Below, piece after piece: positions 1-6,889 of a DNA stretch of 23,035 bases. The notes under the pieces were generated by a model. It searched no databases. It saw only the letters and a program-made list of their open reading frames with translations, and was not told the origin of the DNA. The DNA comes from a virus. Where the stretch lies: positions 1-23,035 of IMG/VR virus record IMGVR_UViG_3300025423_000091. One strand, given 5' to 3'. The position numbers and the translations under genes are program-made. Positions within the stretch are counted from its first letter, which is position 1. The number at the start of each line of letters is the position of its first letter.

Positions 1-7
1 CAAGAAT

Positions 8-403
8 ATGGAAAACAACAAGACTTTCTCATTGACTTTATCACCTCAAATGATACTGGGGATAATCTTGACCGCATTGCCGATTATAGGTGGCGGAGCT
101 TACTTGGCAATAACCCGTTACAACGAAATGGTTTCAACGATTGAATCTGTTAAAGGTTTGGAGGATATTCAAACCCGCATTAACACATTAGAAGTTCAAT
201 CTAAATCACAACAAGAACGTATTGCATCATTACAAGATACCTCTGTCAGAATGCAAGAAAAATCATCTGATGCACTAGCAACTTCAAGAGAAGCTATTGC
301 TATGGCAAAAGGTAATACACAAGAAGTTAATGCTGCCATTACTTCAATGAATGAGCAAATGAAAGCATTACGTAAGGCCACAATAAATCCTTTAGGAAAC
401 TAA
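8..403 (+). CDS. Membrane-anchored coiled-coil protein of the lysis region
   Basis: 131 aa. A single hydrophobic segment (about residues 13-35) follows a short polar N-terminus. The rest is a charged, Gln/Ser/Glu-rich stretch with heptad-like spacing (about residues 40-120), so the protein probably has one membrane anchor and a long coiled coil. It lies 1 nt before a holin-like gene and heads the lysis cassette, so a role as holin, antiholin or lysis accessory is reasonable but is inferred from position only. The ATG at 8 is the first in the window; most of any ribosome binding site would lie at or before the window edge, so an earlier start cannot be excluded. I do not recognise a named family. 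Confidence 0.75.
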   Translation: MENNKTFSLTLSPQMILGIILTALPIIGGGAYLAITRYNEMVSTIESVKGLEDIQTRINTLEVQSKSQQERIASLQDTSVRMQEKSSDALATSREAIAMAKGNTQEVNAAITSMNEQMKALRKATINPLGN

Positions 404-404
404 T

Positions 405-635
405 ATGAATAAACTCATTAAAGACATCTTAACTGAAGACGATAATCAAACATTTTGTATTGCTAGATTTGTAGCAATTGTAGCTGTACTCACATTTTCA
501 GCATGTGCATTGGTTCATGTATTTCATGGATCATCATTTGACTTTTCACAATTAGGCATTGGATTTGGTTCAGTGTTAAGTGGAAGTGGTGTAGCTATTG
601 GTGCTAAAGCAGCAACACAAAAAGATAAAGAATGA
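405..635 (+). CDS. Putative holin
   Basis: 76 aa small membrane protein. A polar N-terminus is followed by a strong hydrophobic segment (about residues 18-40), a loop, a second Gly/Ala/Ser-rich hydrophobic segment (about 48-68) and a basic tail ending KAATQKDKE. Size, two membrane passes and a charged C-terminus fit small phage holins, which open the inner membrane so that endolysin reaches the cell wall. The spanin pair and endolysin directly downstream support this. Its end overlaps the next gene by 4 nt (ATGA), which indicates translational coupling. The holin role is inferred from topology and neighbours, not from a recognised motif. Confidence 0.6.
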   Translation: MNKLIKDILTEDDNQTFCIARFVAIVAVLTFSACALVHVFHGSSFDFSQLGIGFGSVLSGSGVAIGAKAATQKDKE

Positions 636-1039
636 TCCTTCTATATATTAGACTTGCATTCTTTGGTATAGCTATCACAGGTGCAGCTATAGGTGGATGG
701 TATGTAGAACATTTACGATTTGTAGCATTTAAGACTGATGTTGAAGCTCAAGGAAAAATCCAAGAAGAACACAACAAAGTCGTATTAGCTCAACAAAAAG
801 AAATAACAACAAAGGTAACAGACAACTATGAAAAAAAGCTTAATTCTCTTCACGCTTATTATGACGGGATGCACAAGCCTAGTTCCAGTGGCAGTGCAGT
901 GTCCGACACCAGCAACACCTTCAGACTCCCTAATGGCTCAACCAAAGACTATTTATCTATTACCAGAGACTGTGCAGACGAGACAGAACACGTCATCAGC
1001 CTCCAAGAATTCATCAACCTCCAATTAGGTGTTAAATGA
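632..1039 (+). CDS. Inner-membrane spanin (Rz-like)
   Basis: 135 aa. The N-terminal hydrophobic segment (about residues 3-24) acts as an uncleaved anchor. It is followed by a periplasmic helical region rich in Lys, Glu and Gln (about 33-75), as in Rz-type i-spanins. The second half is Ser/Thr-rich and ends in a region that also encodes the next gene in another frame. A complete lipoprotein gene nested at 828-1028 in the +1 frame is the hallmark of Rz/Rz1 pairs. The i-spanin and o-spanin join inner and outer membranes and fuse them in the last step of lysis of Gram-negative hosts. Start and stop both overlap neighbours by 4 nt. Confidence 0.72.
   Translation: MILLYIRLAFFGIAITGAAIGGWYVEHLRFVAFKTDVEAQGKIQEEHNKVVLAQQKEITTKVTDNYEKKLNSLHAYYDGMHKPSSSGSAVSDTSNTFRLPNGSTKDYLSITRDCADETEHVISLQEFINLQLGVK
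828..1028 (+). CDS. Outer-membrane spanin lipoprotein (Rz1-like), nested in Rz
   Basis: 66 aa, read in the +1 frame relative to the spanin gene that fully contains it. The signal peptide MKKSLILFTLIMTGC ends in a lipobox (MTG-C, Cys15), so the mature protein would be a lipoprotein on the outer membrane. The mature part has several prolines (PVAVQCPTPATPSDS) and no second hydrophobic segment, as expected for Rz1. No strong ribosome binding site precedes the ATG, so expression may depend on coupling to the enclosing gene. It is easily taken for a shadow frame, but the lipobox and proline content in exactly this position argue that it is real. Confidence 0.75.
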   Translation: MKKSLILFTLIMTGCTSLVPVAVQCPTPATPSDSLMAQPKTIYLLPETVQTRQNTSSASKNSSTSN

Positions 1040-1623
1040 ACGAATCTCAATTACAAGAGCTTGGTATAGACTTAAAATGGCTTGACCCTATCAATCAAGC
1101 ACTTAAAAAATATGCTTTAGATTCTAATAGACGTATTGCTGCATTTATTGGTCAATGCCAACATGAATCTGGTAACTTTAAGTTTGTAAAAGAAAACCTT
1201 AATTATAGTGCTGAATCACTTATGAAAACATGGCCTAGTCGTTTTCCTGATCTTGATACAGCGAATCAATATGCCCATAATCAAGAAAAGATTGCTAATA
1301 AAGTTTATGCAGGACGTATGGGTAACACGGAGGATGGAGATGGATTCAAATACATTGGTCGTGGTGTTATACAAATCACTGGTAAAGATAATTACAAGAA
1401 TTGTGGAGAAGCATTGGGCTTGGATCTTTTGGATAATCCTGACCTTATTTCTGAACCTACTGGGGCTGTATTGTCTGCTGGCTGGTTCTGGAACAAACAT
1501 GGGCTAAACATTTTAGCTGATGCACAAGACTACACAAATATGACAAAACGCATTAATGGCGGTATACTTGGCCTTGATGATCGTGTTATGAAAATTAATA
1601 AGGTATTAGACGTACTAGAATAA
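1036..1623 (+). CDS. Endolysin, glycoside hydrolase family 19 (chitinase-like)
   Basis: 195 aa. The fold signature of GH19 lysozyme/chitinase-like endolysins is visible: QCQHESGNF (Glu44, proposed catalytic acid), EDGDGFKYIGRGVIQITGK at about 99-117 (Glu99, proposed second carboxylate, plus the G-R-G-x-x-Q-x-T-G core), the Asn-Tyr pair that follows, and a C-terminal WFW and RINGG (substrate cleft). It cuts the glycan backbone of peptidoglycan. No signal peptide is seen, so it needs a holin for export, consistent with the gene at 405. It overlaps the spanin gene by 4 nt. The length is typical of a single-domain phage GH19 enzyme without a binding domain. Confidence 0.9.
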   Translation: MNESQLQELGIDLKWLDPINQALKKYALDSNRRIAAFIGQCQHESGNFKFVKENLNYSAESLMKTWPSRFPDLDTANQYAHNQEKIANKVYAGRMGNTEDGDGFKYIGRGVIQITGKDNYKNCGEALGLDLLDNPDLISEPTGAVLSAGWFWNKHGLNILADAQDYTNMTKRINGGILGLDDRVMKINKVLDVLE

Positions 1624-1624
1624 T

Positions 1625-3982
1625 ATGCCATTACAAAAACTCACATATAGACCAGGCGTTAACCGAGAAGGTACTGATTACAGTAACGAAGGTGGATTTT
1701 ATCTTTCTGATAAAGTTCGTTTTAGATCAGGTCTTCCAGAAAAAATTGGTGGCTGGGTTCAGGTTAATCCAAGCCAATATGTAGGCGTTTGCCGTGCTTT
1801 ATGGTCATGGATTAATCTTAATGGTCTTTCAAGCTATATTGGTGTTGGAACAAGCTCCAAGTATTATATTTACTTTGGTGGTACTTATAATGACATTACA
1901 CCTATATCCTACACAAGTTCTCTTACAGCTGCTATTGCTACTGTTGCTTCTTCATATGTGTTAACTATTACAGATGGTAATTATTCACCTAATGTGGGTG
2001 ATTATGTTCTTCTTTCAGCCACATCAAATGTAGGCGGTATTAACATTGCTACTTCTGGTATTAATGCTAATAACGAATATATTGTTGCATCTGTTTTGAA
2101 TGCTACTCAATATACAGTCACTTCATCTAATGCGGCTTCTTCTACAGCCACAGGTGGAGGCACAGTCACAGCTCAATATGAATATCCAGTAGGTCTAGTC
2201 ACAGAAACAGTAGGCACGGGATGGGGATCTGGTCCTTGGGGCGGAGATACTACAGCACCCGTCTTAATGAGTGCTAATCCAATTACGACCACTGCATCAA
2301 GTTCTACAGTTACTATTGCTTTCCCAAATACTTTTATTGTCAATGCAACCGCTTTAGTCGTAGGTCAACAATATCAAATTGTAGCGTCTGGCACAACAAA
2401 CTGGACATCTATTGGTGCATCTTCAACAGCAGTAGGCACCGTCTTTACTGCTACTAATGTTGGTACAGGTTCAGGCACCGCAGCTATAGTTACCGTAGCA
2501 TTGAGTGGAGCAGCTTCTGTAGGAGGCGTTCCTGCCGCTGTACTTAATAATACATTCCAAATATCCAACATATCAGCTGCTGGATTTACAATTACTTTAC
2601 CTAATTCATACAAAGCCACATCATCAGCTACAGGTGGTGGATCTTCTGTTTATATTAATGTGCAAGAAGGATCTCGTGGTTGGGGCACAGGTTATACATC
2701 TGGTATAGCTCTACAATTAAGACTTTGGACAAATGATAACTATGGTGCAGACTTAGCCATAGCACCTCGTGGTGGACCTATTTACTATTGGGTAGCTGCA
2801 AATGGCGTATCTACTCGTGCTGTAGCTTTAAGTAGCTTAGCATCTAATTCTACTGTACCTGGAACATCTTATACCTATCAACAGTTTGTTCCATTAGAAA
2901 CTAATCAAATTTTATCAGCTCCTATCCAACAATTCTTAATTGCTATGGGTGCTAATTCTTATAACCCATCAAACCCAAACACAGCATTCAATCCCATGCT
3001 TGTACGTTGGTCAGATCAAGCTAACCAATTTACTTGGGTACCAAGCACCACAAATCAATCTGGTGAGTTCCAATTGACGAATGGTTCTTACATTATGCAA
3101 TCTCAAACTACACGTCAAGAAATATTGATTTGGACTGATTCCTGCTTGTATTCTATGCAGTACATTGGATTCCCATATGTTTGGTCATTCCAAGTATTGA
3201 TGGATAATATTTCTATCATGTCACCTAATTCAGCAGTCACAGTTAATAACGTAACTTATTGGATGGGTAAAGATAAATTCTATATGTATAACGGTACTGT
3301 TTCCACATTACCATGTTCATTACGTCAGTATGTATTTGATGACATCAATACTAACCAATCATTCCAAGTCTTTTCTGGATCTAATGAGGGCTATAACGAA
3401 GTTTGGTGGTTCTATGTAAGTAACTCAAGTGGTTCAAATCAAATTGACAAATATGTGATTTACAACTATTTAGATAAGGTTTGGACATATGGAACAATGG
3501 CTCGTACTGCATGGTTACAATATGGTATTAACCCATACCCAGTAGCAGCAGATTATAATAATAGGCTTCTTTATCATGAGGTTGGTACAGATGATGTTTC
3601 AACATCAAGCCCACAACCTATTACTTCTTACATACAGTCTTCTGATTTTGGTATTGATGCTGGAGACCATTTAGGCTTTGTATGGCGTATGTTACCTGAT
3701 GTAAACTTTAACGGATCTACAGTCAATAATCCGTCTGTCACCATGACCTTATATGGCCGTCAAAATTCAGGTGCTACTGTAGTTACTTCAGATGTTGATT
3801 CTGTGATAAGTGCAAATAACTATACATCAGTTTCAGAGTATCCAATCCAACAATTTAGTGGTGAAGTTTACACACGTATACGTGCTCGTCAAATGGCATT
3901 TAATATTACATCCACAGGATTAGGTGTAGCATGGCAACTTGGTGTACCTCGTATTGATGTTAAACCAGATGGTAGAAGATAA
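1625..3982 (+). CDS. Virion protein, P22 gp10-like DNA-stabilisation/tail hub type
   Basis: 785 aa. The N-terminus (GVNREGTDYSNEGGFYLSDK, then VRFRSGLPEKIGGW) is typical of the large phage proteins related to P22 gp10, which plug the portal and form the tail hub after packaging. Residues about 105-190 and 222-345 look like two copies of a beta-rich domain, each ending near SSATGGG. The second copy is interrupted at about 242-286 by a different module (VVGQQYQIVASGTTNWTSIG then VGTVFTATNVGTGSGTA), a type of segment known in phage surface proteins. The remainder is rich in Trp, Tyr and Asn, as in beta-propeller-like tail proteins. Its stop overlaps the next start (TAATG). The virion role is confident; the exact P22 equivalence is less so. 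Confidence 0.7.
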   Translation: MPLQKLTYRPGVNREGTDYSNEGGFYLSDKVRFRSGLPEKIGGWVQVNPSQYVGVCRALWSWINLNGLSSYIGVGTSSKYYIYFGGTYNDITPISYTSSLTAAIATVASSYVLTITDGNYSPNVGDYVLLSATSNVGGINIATSGINANNEYIVASVLNATQYTVTSSNAASSTATGGGTVTAQYEYPVGLVTETVGTGWGSGPWGGDTTAPVLMSANPITTTASSSTVTIAFPNTFIVNATALVVGQQYQIVASGTTNWTSIGASSTAVGTVFTATNVGTGSGTAAIVTVALSGAASVGGVPAAVLNNTFQISNISAAGFTITLPNSYKATSSATGGGSSVYINVQEGSRGWGTGYTSGIALQLRLWTNDNYGADLAIAPRGGPIYYWVAANGVSTRAVALSSLASNSTVPGTSYTYQQFVPLETNQILSAPIQQFLIAMGANSYNPSNPNTAFNPMLVRWSDQANQFTWVPSTTNQSGEFQLTNGSYIMQSQTTRQEILIWTDSCLYSMQYIGFPYVWSFQVLMDNISIMSPNSAVTVNNVTYWMGKDKFYMYNGTVSTLPCSLRQYVFDDINTNQSFQVFSGSNEGYNEVWWFYVSNSSGSNQIDKYVIYNYLDKVWTYGTMARTAWLQYGINPYPVAADYNNRLLYHEVGTDDVSTSSPQPITSYIQSSDFGIDAGDHLGFVWRMLPDVNFNGSTVNNPSVTMTLYGRQNSGATVVTSDVDSVISANNYTSVSEYPIQQFSGEVYTRIRARQMAFNITSTGLGVAWQLGVPRIDVKPDGRR

Positions 3983-4266
3983 TGGCTTTTGATAACAAAC
4001 TAATTCCAACTATTGCACCTAACTTACCGTTAGCACCACCAGAATACAGTGCATTAACACAAGATAAGTTCTCTAACGCATTACGTCTTTACTTTAATAC
4101 AATAGATAGCTTTACTCGTGCAGTGGTAGTTCCAGCATCTGGAACGACTGCAAATAGACCTAATAAAGGTCTTTCTATCGGACAAACATACTTTGATACC
4201 ACTTTAGGCATCCCAATCTGGTATAACGGCACAAATTGGGTGAATTCTAGTGGCACAACTGTGTAA
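3982..4266 (+). CDS. Small fibre-type virion protein
   Basis: 94 aa. After a proline-rich N-terminus (about 8-22) comes a helical stretch, LRLYFNTIDSFTRAV. A C-terminal unit contains RPNKGLSIGQTYFDTTLGIP and IWYNGTNWVNSSG, the pattern GQ-x-YFDT-x-LG-x-PIWY-x-G-x-WV. This pattern is common in phage tail-fibre and attachment proteins and probably forms a small beta unit. It is coupled to the gp10-like gene by a 1-nt overlap, which suggests a partner in the same tail assembly. No enzymatic motif is present. A fibre-associated or decoration role is inferred. Confidence 0.65.
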   Translation: MAFDNKLIPTIAPNLPLAPPEYSALTQDKFSNALRLYFNTIDSFTRAVVVPASGTTANRPNKGLSIGQTYFDTTLGIPIWYNGTNWVNSSGTTV

Positions 4267-4283
4267 AACCCTGTAAAATATTA

Positions 4284-4289
4284 TATAAT
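4284..4289 (+). promoter_or_regulatory. Possible internal late -10 element
   Basis: The 32-bp gap between the fibre-type gene and the next virion gene contains a perfect TATAAT at 4284-4289, 10 nt before the ATG at 4299. No good -35 lies 16-18 nt upstream, and the leader would be nearly absent, so this may be a chance match in AT-rich DNA. Confidence 0.2.
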
Positions 4290-4298
4290 GGTGAAATT

Positions 4299-5840
4299 AT
4301 GAGTCTACATTTAGCAGCCCAACATTTACAATCCCAAGGTCGTGGAGATGATGACCACTTAGTCCATATGACGACTGGGGAATTACACGCCCTTAATGAA
4401 CTTGCTAAAGCTCATGGACATTCACTAACTGTTAATCCTAAAACAGGACTTCCAGAAGCTGGATTCTTAAGTGCTATTTTACCAATGGCATTAGGTGCTT
4501 TAGGTGCAGTGACTCTTGACCCTGCTTTAGTAGACGCTGGTTTAACAGCATCACAAGCTGGATTATTAACATCTGCTGCTATTGGTCTTGGTGACTATGC
4601 TATAACAGGATCTTTAGGACAAGGCATTATGGCTGGTTTTGGTGCTTATAGCGGTGGTCAATTAGGTTCAGATCTTAGTAATTTTGGAGCAGCTCCAGTA
4701 GAAACTCCACCACCTACATCTACACCAGCTCTTGATCCAACTACAGGTCAACCTGTTTTAACTCCTGATGCACAACCACAGATCGCACCAAACTACAATA
4801 CAACACCACAAGGGCTTCCTTCTGCAACACCGACTGCTACACCTACTGCAGGTCCAAATACACCTAGTTTAAATAGATTGGGTTCTGGAATTGTAAACGC
4901 TGTAACGCACCCAGGAGACTTTTTATCTTCTGGACCAGGTGTTGGAATGGACGTATTAAAATCATTAGCTCCTGCAGCTTTGGCTGGTTTACAAGGATTA
5001 TCTTCTTCACAAACAAGTGGTCCTGTAGCTACTCAATCAAGCGTGCCTTCTGCTAATCAATTAAAATATAATTCGCCTAATTTTCAACCCATGCTCCCAG
5101 CACAACCCAATCCAGCATATCAAGCTACTTATGCTAATTATGCTGCAAGTCCTTATAATCCATATGCAGCTAAAAAAGGTGGACTTATGGATGTGCATAA
5201 ATATGCTGATGCTGGAGAAACAGATTTAAGTGACATTGCACCATCAAGTAAAAAAGATGTATTAGCAGCAGAAAAAACAGCTATTGAAGATATTAACAAA
5301 GGTGCTGGAATGTTTAAACGGACTGCTAAAGAAATGCCTAAGGTTGAATCTACAGTTTATGTAGACAAAAATCCAAATACTGCTAATCTTAGTGCAGATC
5401 AAGCTGCTGCATACCTTGCATCAGCTAATGCAATAACAGCTCAAATGCCATCAAGTTATTTTGCAGGTATGCAAAAATTCCCAACTTTAGGTGCTATTAA
5501 TACAAACCCTATCATTCCAAGTCAATATGCACATGGTGGTGAATTACACGGACTACCTGATTACCATTTAGGTGATTATTCAGATGGTGGAAGACTTTTA
5601 AAAGGACCTGGTGATGGTGTATCAGATTCTATTCCTGCAACGATTGGTCATAAACAACCAGCTCGTTTAGCAGAAGGTGAATTTGTAATACCAGCTAGGA
5701 TTGTTTCAGAACTTGGTAACGGCTCAACAGATGCTGGAGCTAAACGTTTATATGATATGATGGATCGTATCAAAGCTAAACGTGCTAAAGCAAAAGACAT
5801 AGCAGCCGACACCAAAGCTTATAAATTATTACCAGCTTAA
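4299..5840 (+). CDS. Virion-associated protein of unknown function
   Basis: 513 aa. The N-terminal block (HLVHMTTGELHALNELAKAH, then SLTVNPKTGLPEAGFL) and a hydrophobic Gly/Ala-rich stretch (about 55-120) are followed by a Pro/Thr/Gln-rich linker (about 130-290). The C-terminal block contains GDGVSDSIPA, then RLAEGEFVIPARIVSELGNG and AKRLYDMMDRIKAKRAK. I recognise this C-terminal pattern from large uncharacterised virion proteins of environmental podovirus-like phages. Its place between tail and putative internal virion genes suggests an internal or ejected component. The hydrophobic N-terminal part could insert into the host membrane. No catalytic motif is visible. Confidence 0.7.
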   Translation: MSLHLAAQHLQSQGRGDDDHLVHMTTGELHALNELAKAHGHSLTVNPKTGLPEAGFLSAILPMALGALGAVTLDPALVDAGLTASQAGLLTSAAIGLGDYAITGSLGQGIMAGFGAYSGGQLGSDLSNFGAAPVETPPPTSTPALDPTTGQPVLTPDAQPQIAPNYNTTPQGLPSATPTATPTAGPNTPSLNRLGSGIVNAVTHPGDFLSSGPGVGMDVLKSLAPAALAGLQGLSSSQTSGPVATQSSVPSANQLKYNSPNFQPMLPAQPNPAYQATYANYAASPYNPYAAKKGGLMDVHKYADAGETDLSDIAPSSKKDVLAAEKTAIEDINKGAGMFKRTAKEMPKVESTVYVDKNPNTANLSADQAAAYLASANAITAQMPSSYFAGMQKFPTLGAINTNPIIPSQYAHGGELHGLPDYHLGDYSDGGRLLKGPGDGVSDSIPATIGHKQPARLAEGEFVIPARIVSELGNGSTDAGAKRLYDMMDRIKAKRAKAKDIAADTKAYKLLPA

Positions 5841-5849
5841 GGAAGAATT

Positions 5850-6437
5850 ATGGGATCAGGAGTAGCTCCAGTTGTACAACAAACAACTTTTTCAATGCAA
5901 AATGGTATGACACCTGTTGGGCAACCTTATGTATTTGGATCAACGCCTAATACAGCAAATCCTAATTTAAATGCTACATCACCATCAAACATTAATATTA
6001 CAAATCCAACAACAGCTACACCTAATGTTTACCAACCAAATTATGGAACACTTGGTGCAAATACAGGATCATCAAGTGGTTTAGCTGGTATTATTACTAA
6101 CTTGGTTAATTCAGGTGCATTTCAAAATTATCAAACTAATCCATACGCTCCACAAGGATCTAATAATCCAGTGAATGTTCCATACGGCAACCAGCAACAA
6201 CCTATGTTCAATATGGGTCAAGTGAATCCATATGGCGGAAGCTTTGGCCAATGGAGTCCATACGGAAATACATATGGTGGATTTAATCAATATGGTAATG
6301 GCTTTGGTGGTTGGAATCCAAACAACACAACCGCTGGTCAAACAAGTAATGTAGCACCTCCACCTAATACAACAGGACCTGATGCTTTAAGTCAACTTAA
6401 TATGATGTCAGGACAAACGCCTCCACCAAACGCATGA
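5850..6437 (+). CDS. Low-complexity Asn/Gly/Pro/Gln/Tyr-rich virion protein
   Basis: 195 aa. Composition is extreme: nearly all Asn, Gly, Pro, Gln, Thr, Ser and Tyr, with very few charged residues. From about residue 90 onward a short irregular repeat recurs (NPYA, VPYG, NPYGGSFGQW, SPYGNTYGGF, QYGNGFGGW). Such sequences are disordered or form flexible fibres. The start is supported by AAGGAAG a few bases before the ATG at 5850. The stop overlaps the acetyltransferase start by 4 nt (ATGA). The setting implies a late, probably structural, protein; no specific function can be given. Confidence 0.65.
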   Translation: MGSGVAPVVQQTTFSMQNGMTPVGQPYVFGSTPNTANPNLNATSPSNINITNPTTATPNVYQPNYGTLGANTGSSSGLAGIITNLVNSGAFQNYQTNPYAPQGSNNPVNVPYGNQQQPMFNMGQVNPYGGSFGQWSPYGNTYGGFNQYGNGFGGWNPNNTTAGQTSNVAPPPNTTGPDALSQLNMMSGQTPPPNA

Positions 6438-6886
6438 TAGTATACGAGGATGTTGACGGAACGCAATTTAAAGAAGAATTCATGAGAGTTCTTCCAGCTC
6501 ATTATGAAGAGCTATGCGTAAGTAAAGAATTTCCATTTGATCCTGATTGGGATTCTTATGATCGTTTTGCACAAGCAGGAATGTTAAGAACGATTACAGT
6601 AAGAAATGATGGTGAACTTATAGGTTATATGGCTTTTTTCATACAATCTAATCCTCATTACAAATCTTGTAAGATGGCTTATGAAGATGTGTATTACTTA
6701 AAGCCAGAATACAGAAAAGGTCGTGTTGGAATCAAGATGTTTCAATATGCAGAAGAAGCGTTAAAACGCATAGGCGTTAATCGTATGTTAATTCATACAA
6801 AAGTCCATTTGGATAATTCAAGGTTATTAGAATATTTAGGTTATAAATTCACAGATAAGATATACACAAAGACAATTCAAGGATAG
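6434..6886 (+). CDS. GNAT-family N-acetyltransferase
   Basis: 150 aa, about the size of a single GNAT domain. Visible elements are the central beta strand ELIGYMAFFI (61-70), EDVYYLKPEYRKGRVGIKMF (84-103) with the acetyl-CoA phosphate-binding loop R-K-G-R-V-G at about 94-99, and a C-terminal LLEYLGYKFTDKIYTK typical of the last strand pair (a Leu-Gly-Tyr/Phe turn). It transfers an acetyl group from acetyl-CoA to an amine; the substrate is unknown. It overlaps the preceding gene by 4 nt and is followed 3 nt later by the 914-aa virion gene, so it is expressed late and may act on a virion protein or a host target. Confidence 0.85.
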   Translation: MIVYEDVDGTQFKEEFMRVLPAHYEELCVSKEFPFDPDWDSYDRFAQAGMLRTITVRNDGELIGYMAFFIQSNPHYKSCKMAYEDVYYLKPEYRKGRVGIKMFQYAEEALKRIGVNRMLIHTKVHLDNSRLLEYLGYKFTDKIYTKTIQG

Positions 6887-6889
6887 ATT

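Noticed and set aside
1216-1507. Long frames on both strands inside the endolysin gene
   Set aside because: They lie wholly inside a gene with clear catalytic motifs, have no ribosome binding sites or recognisable domains, and reflect codon bias of the real gene.
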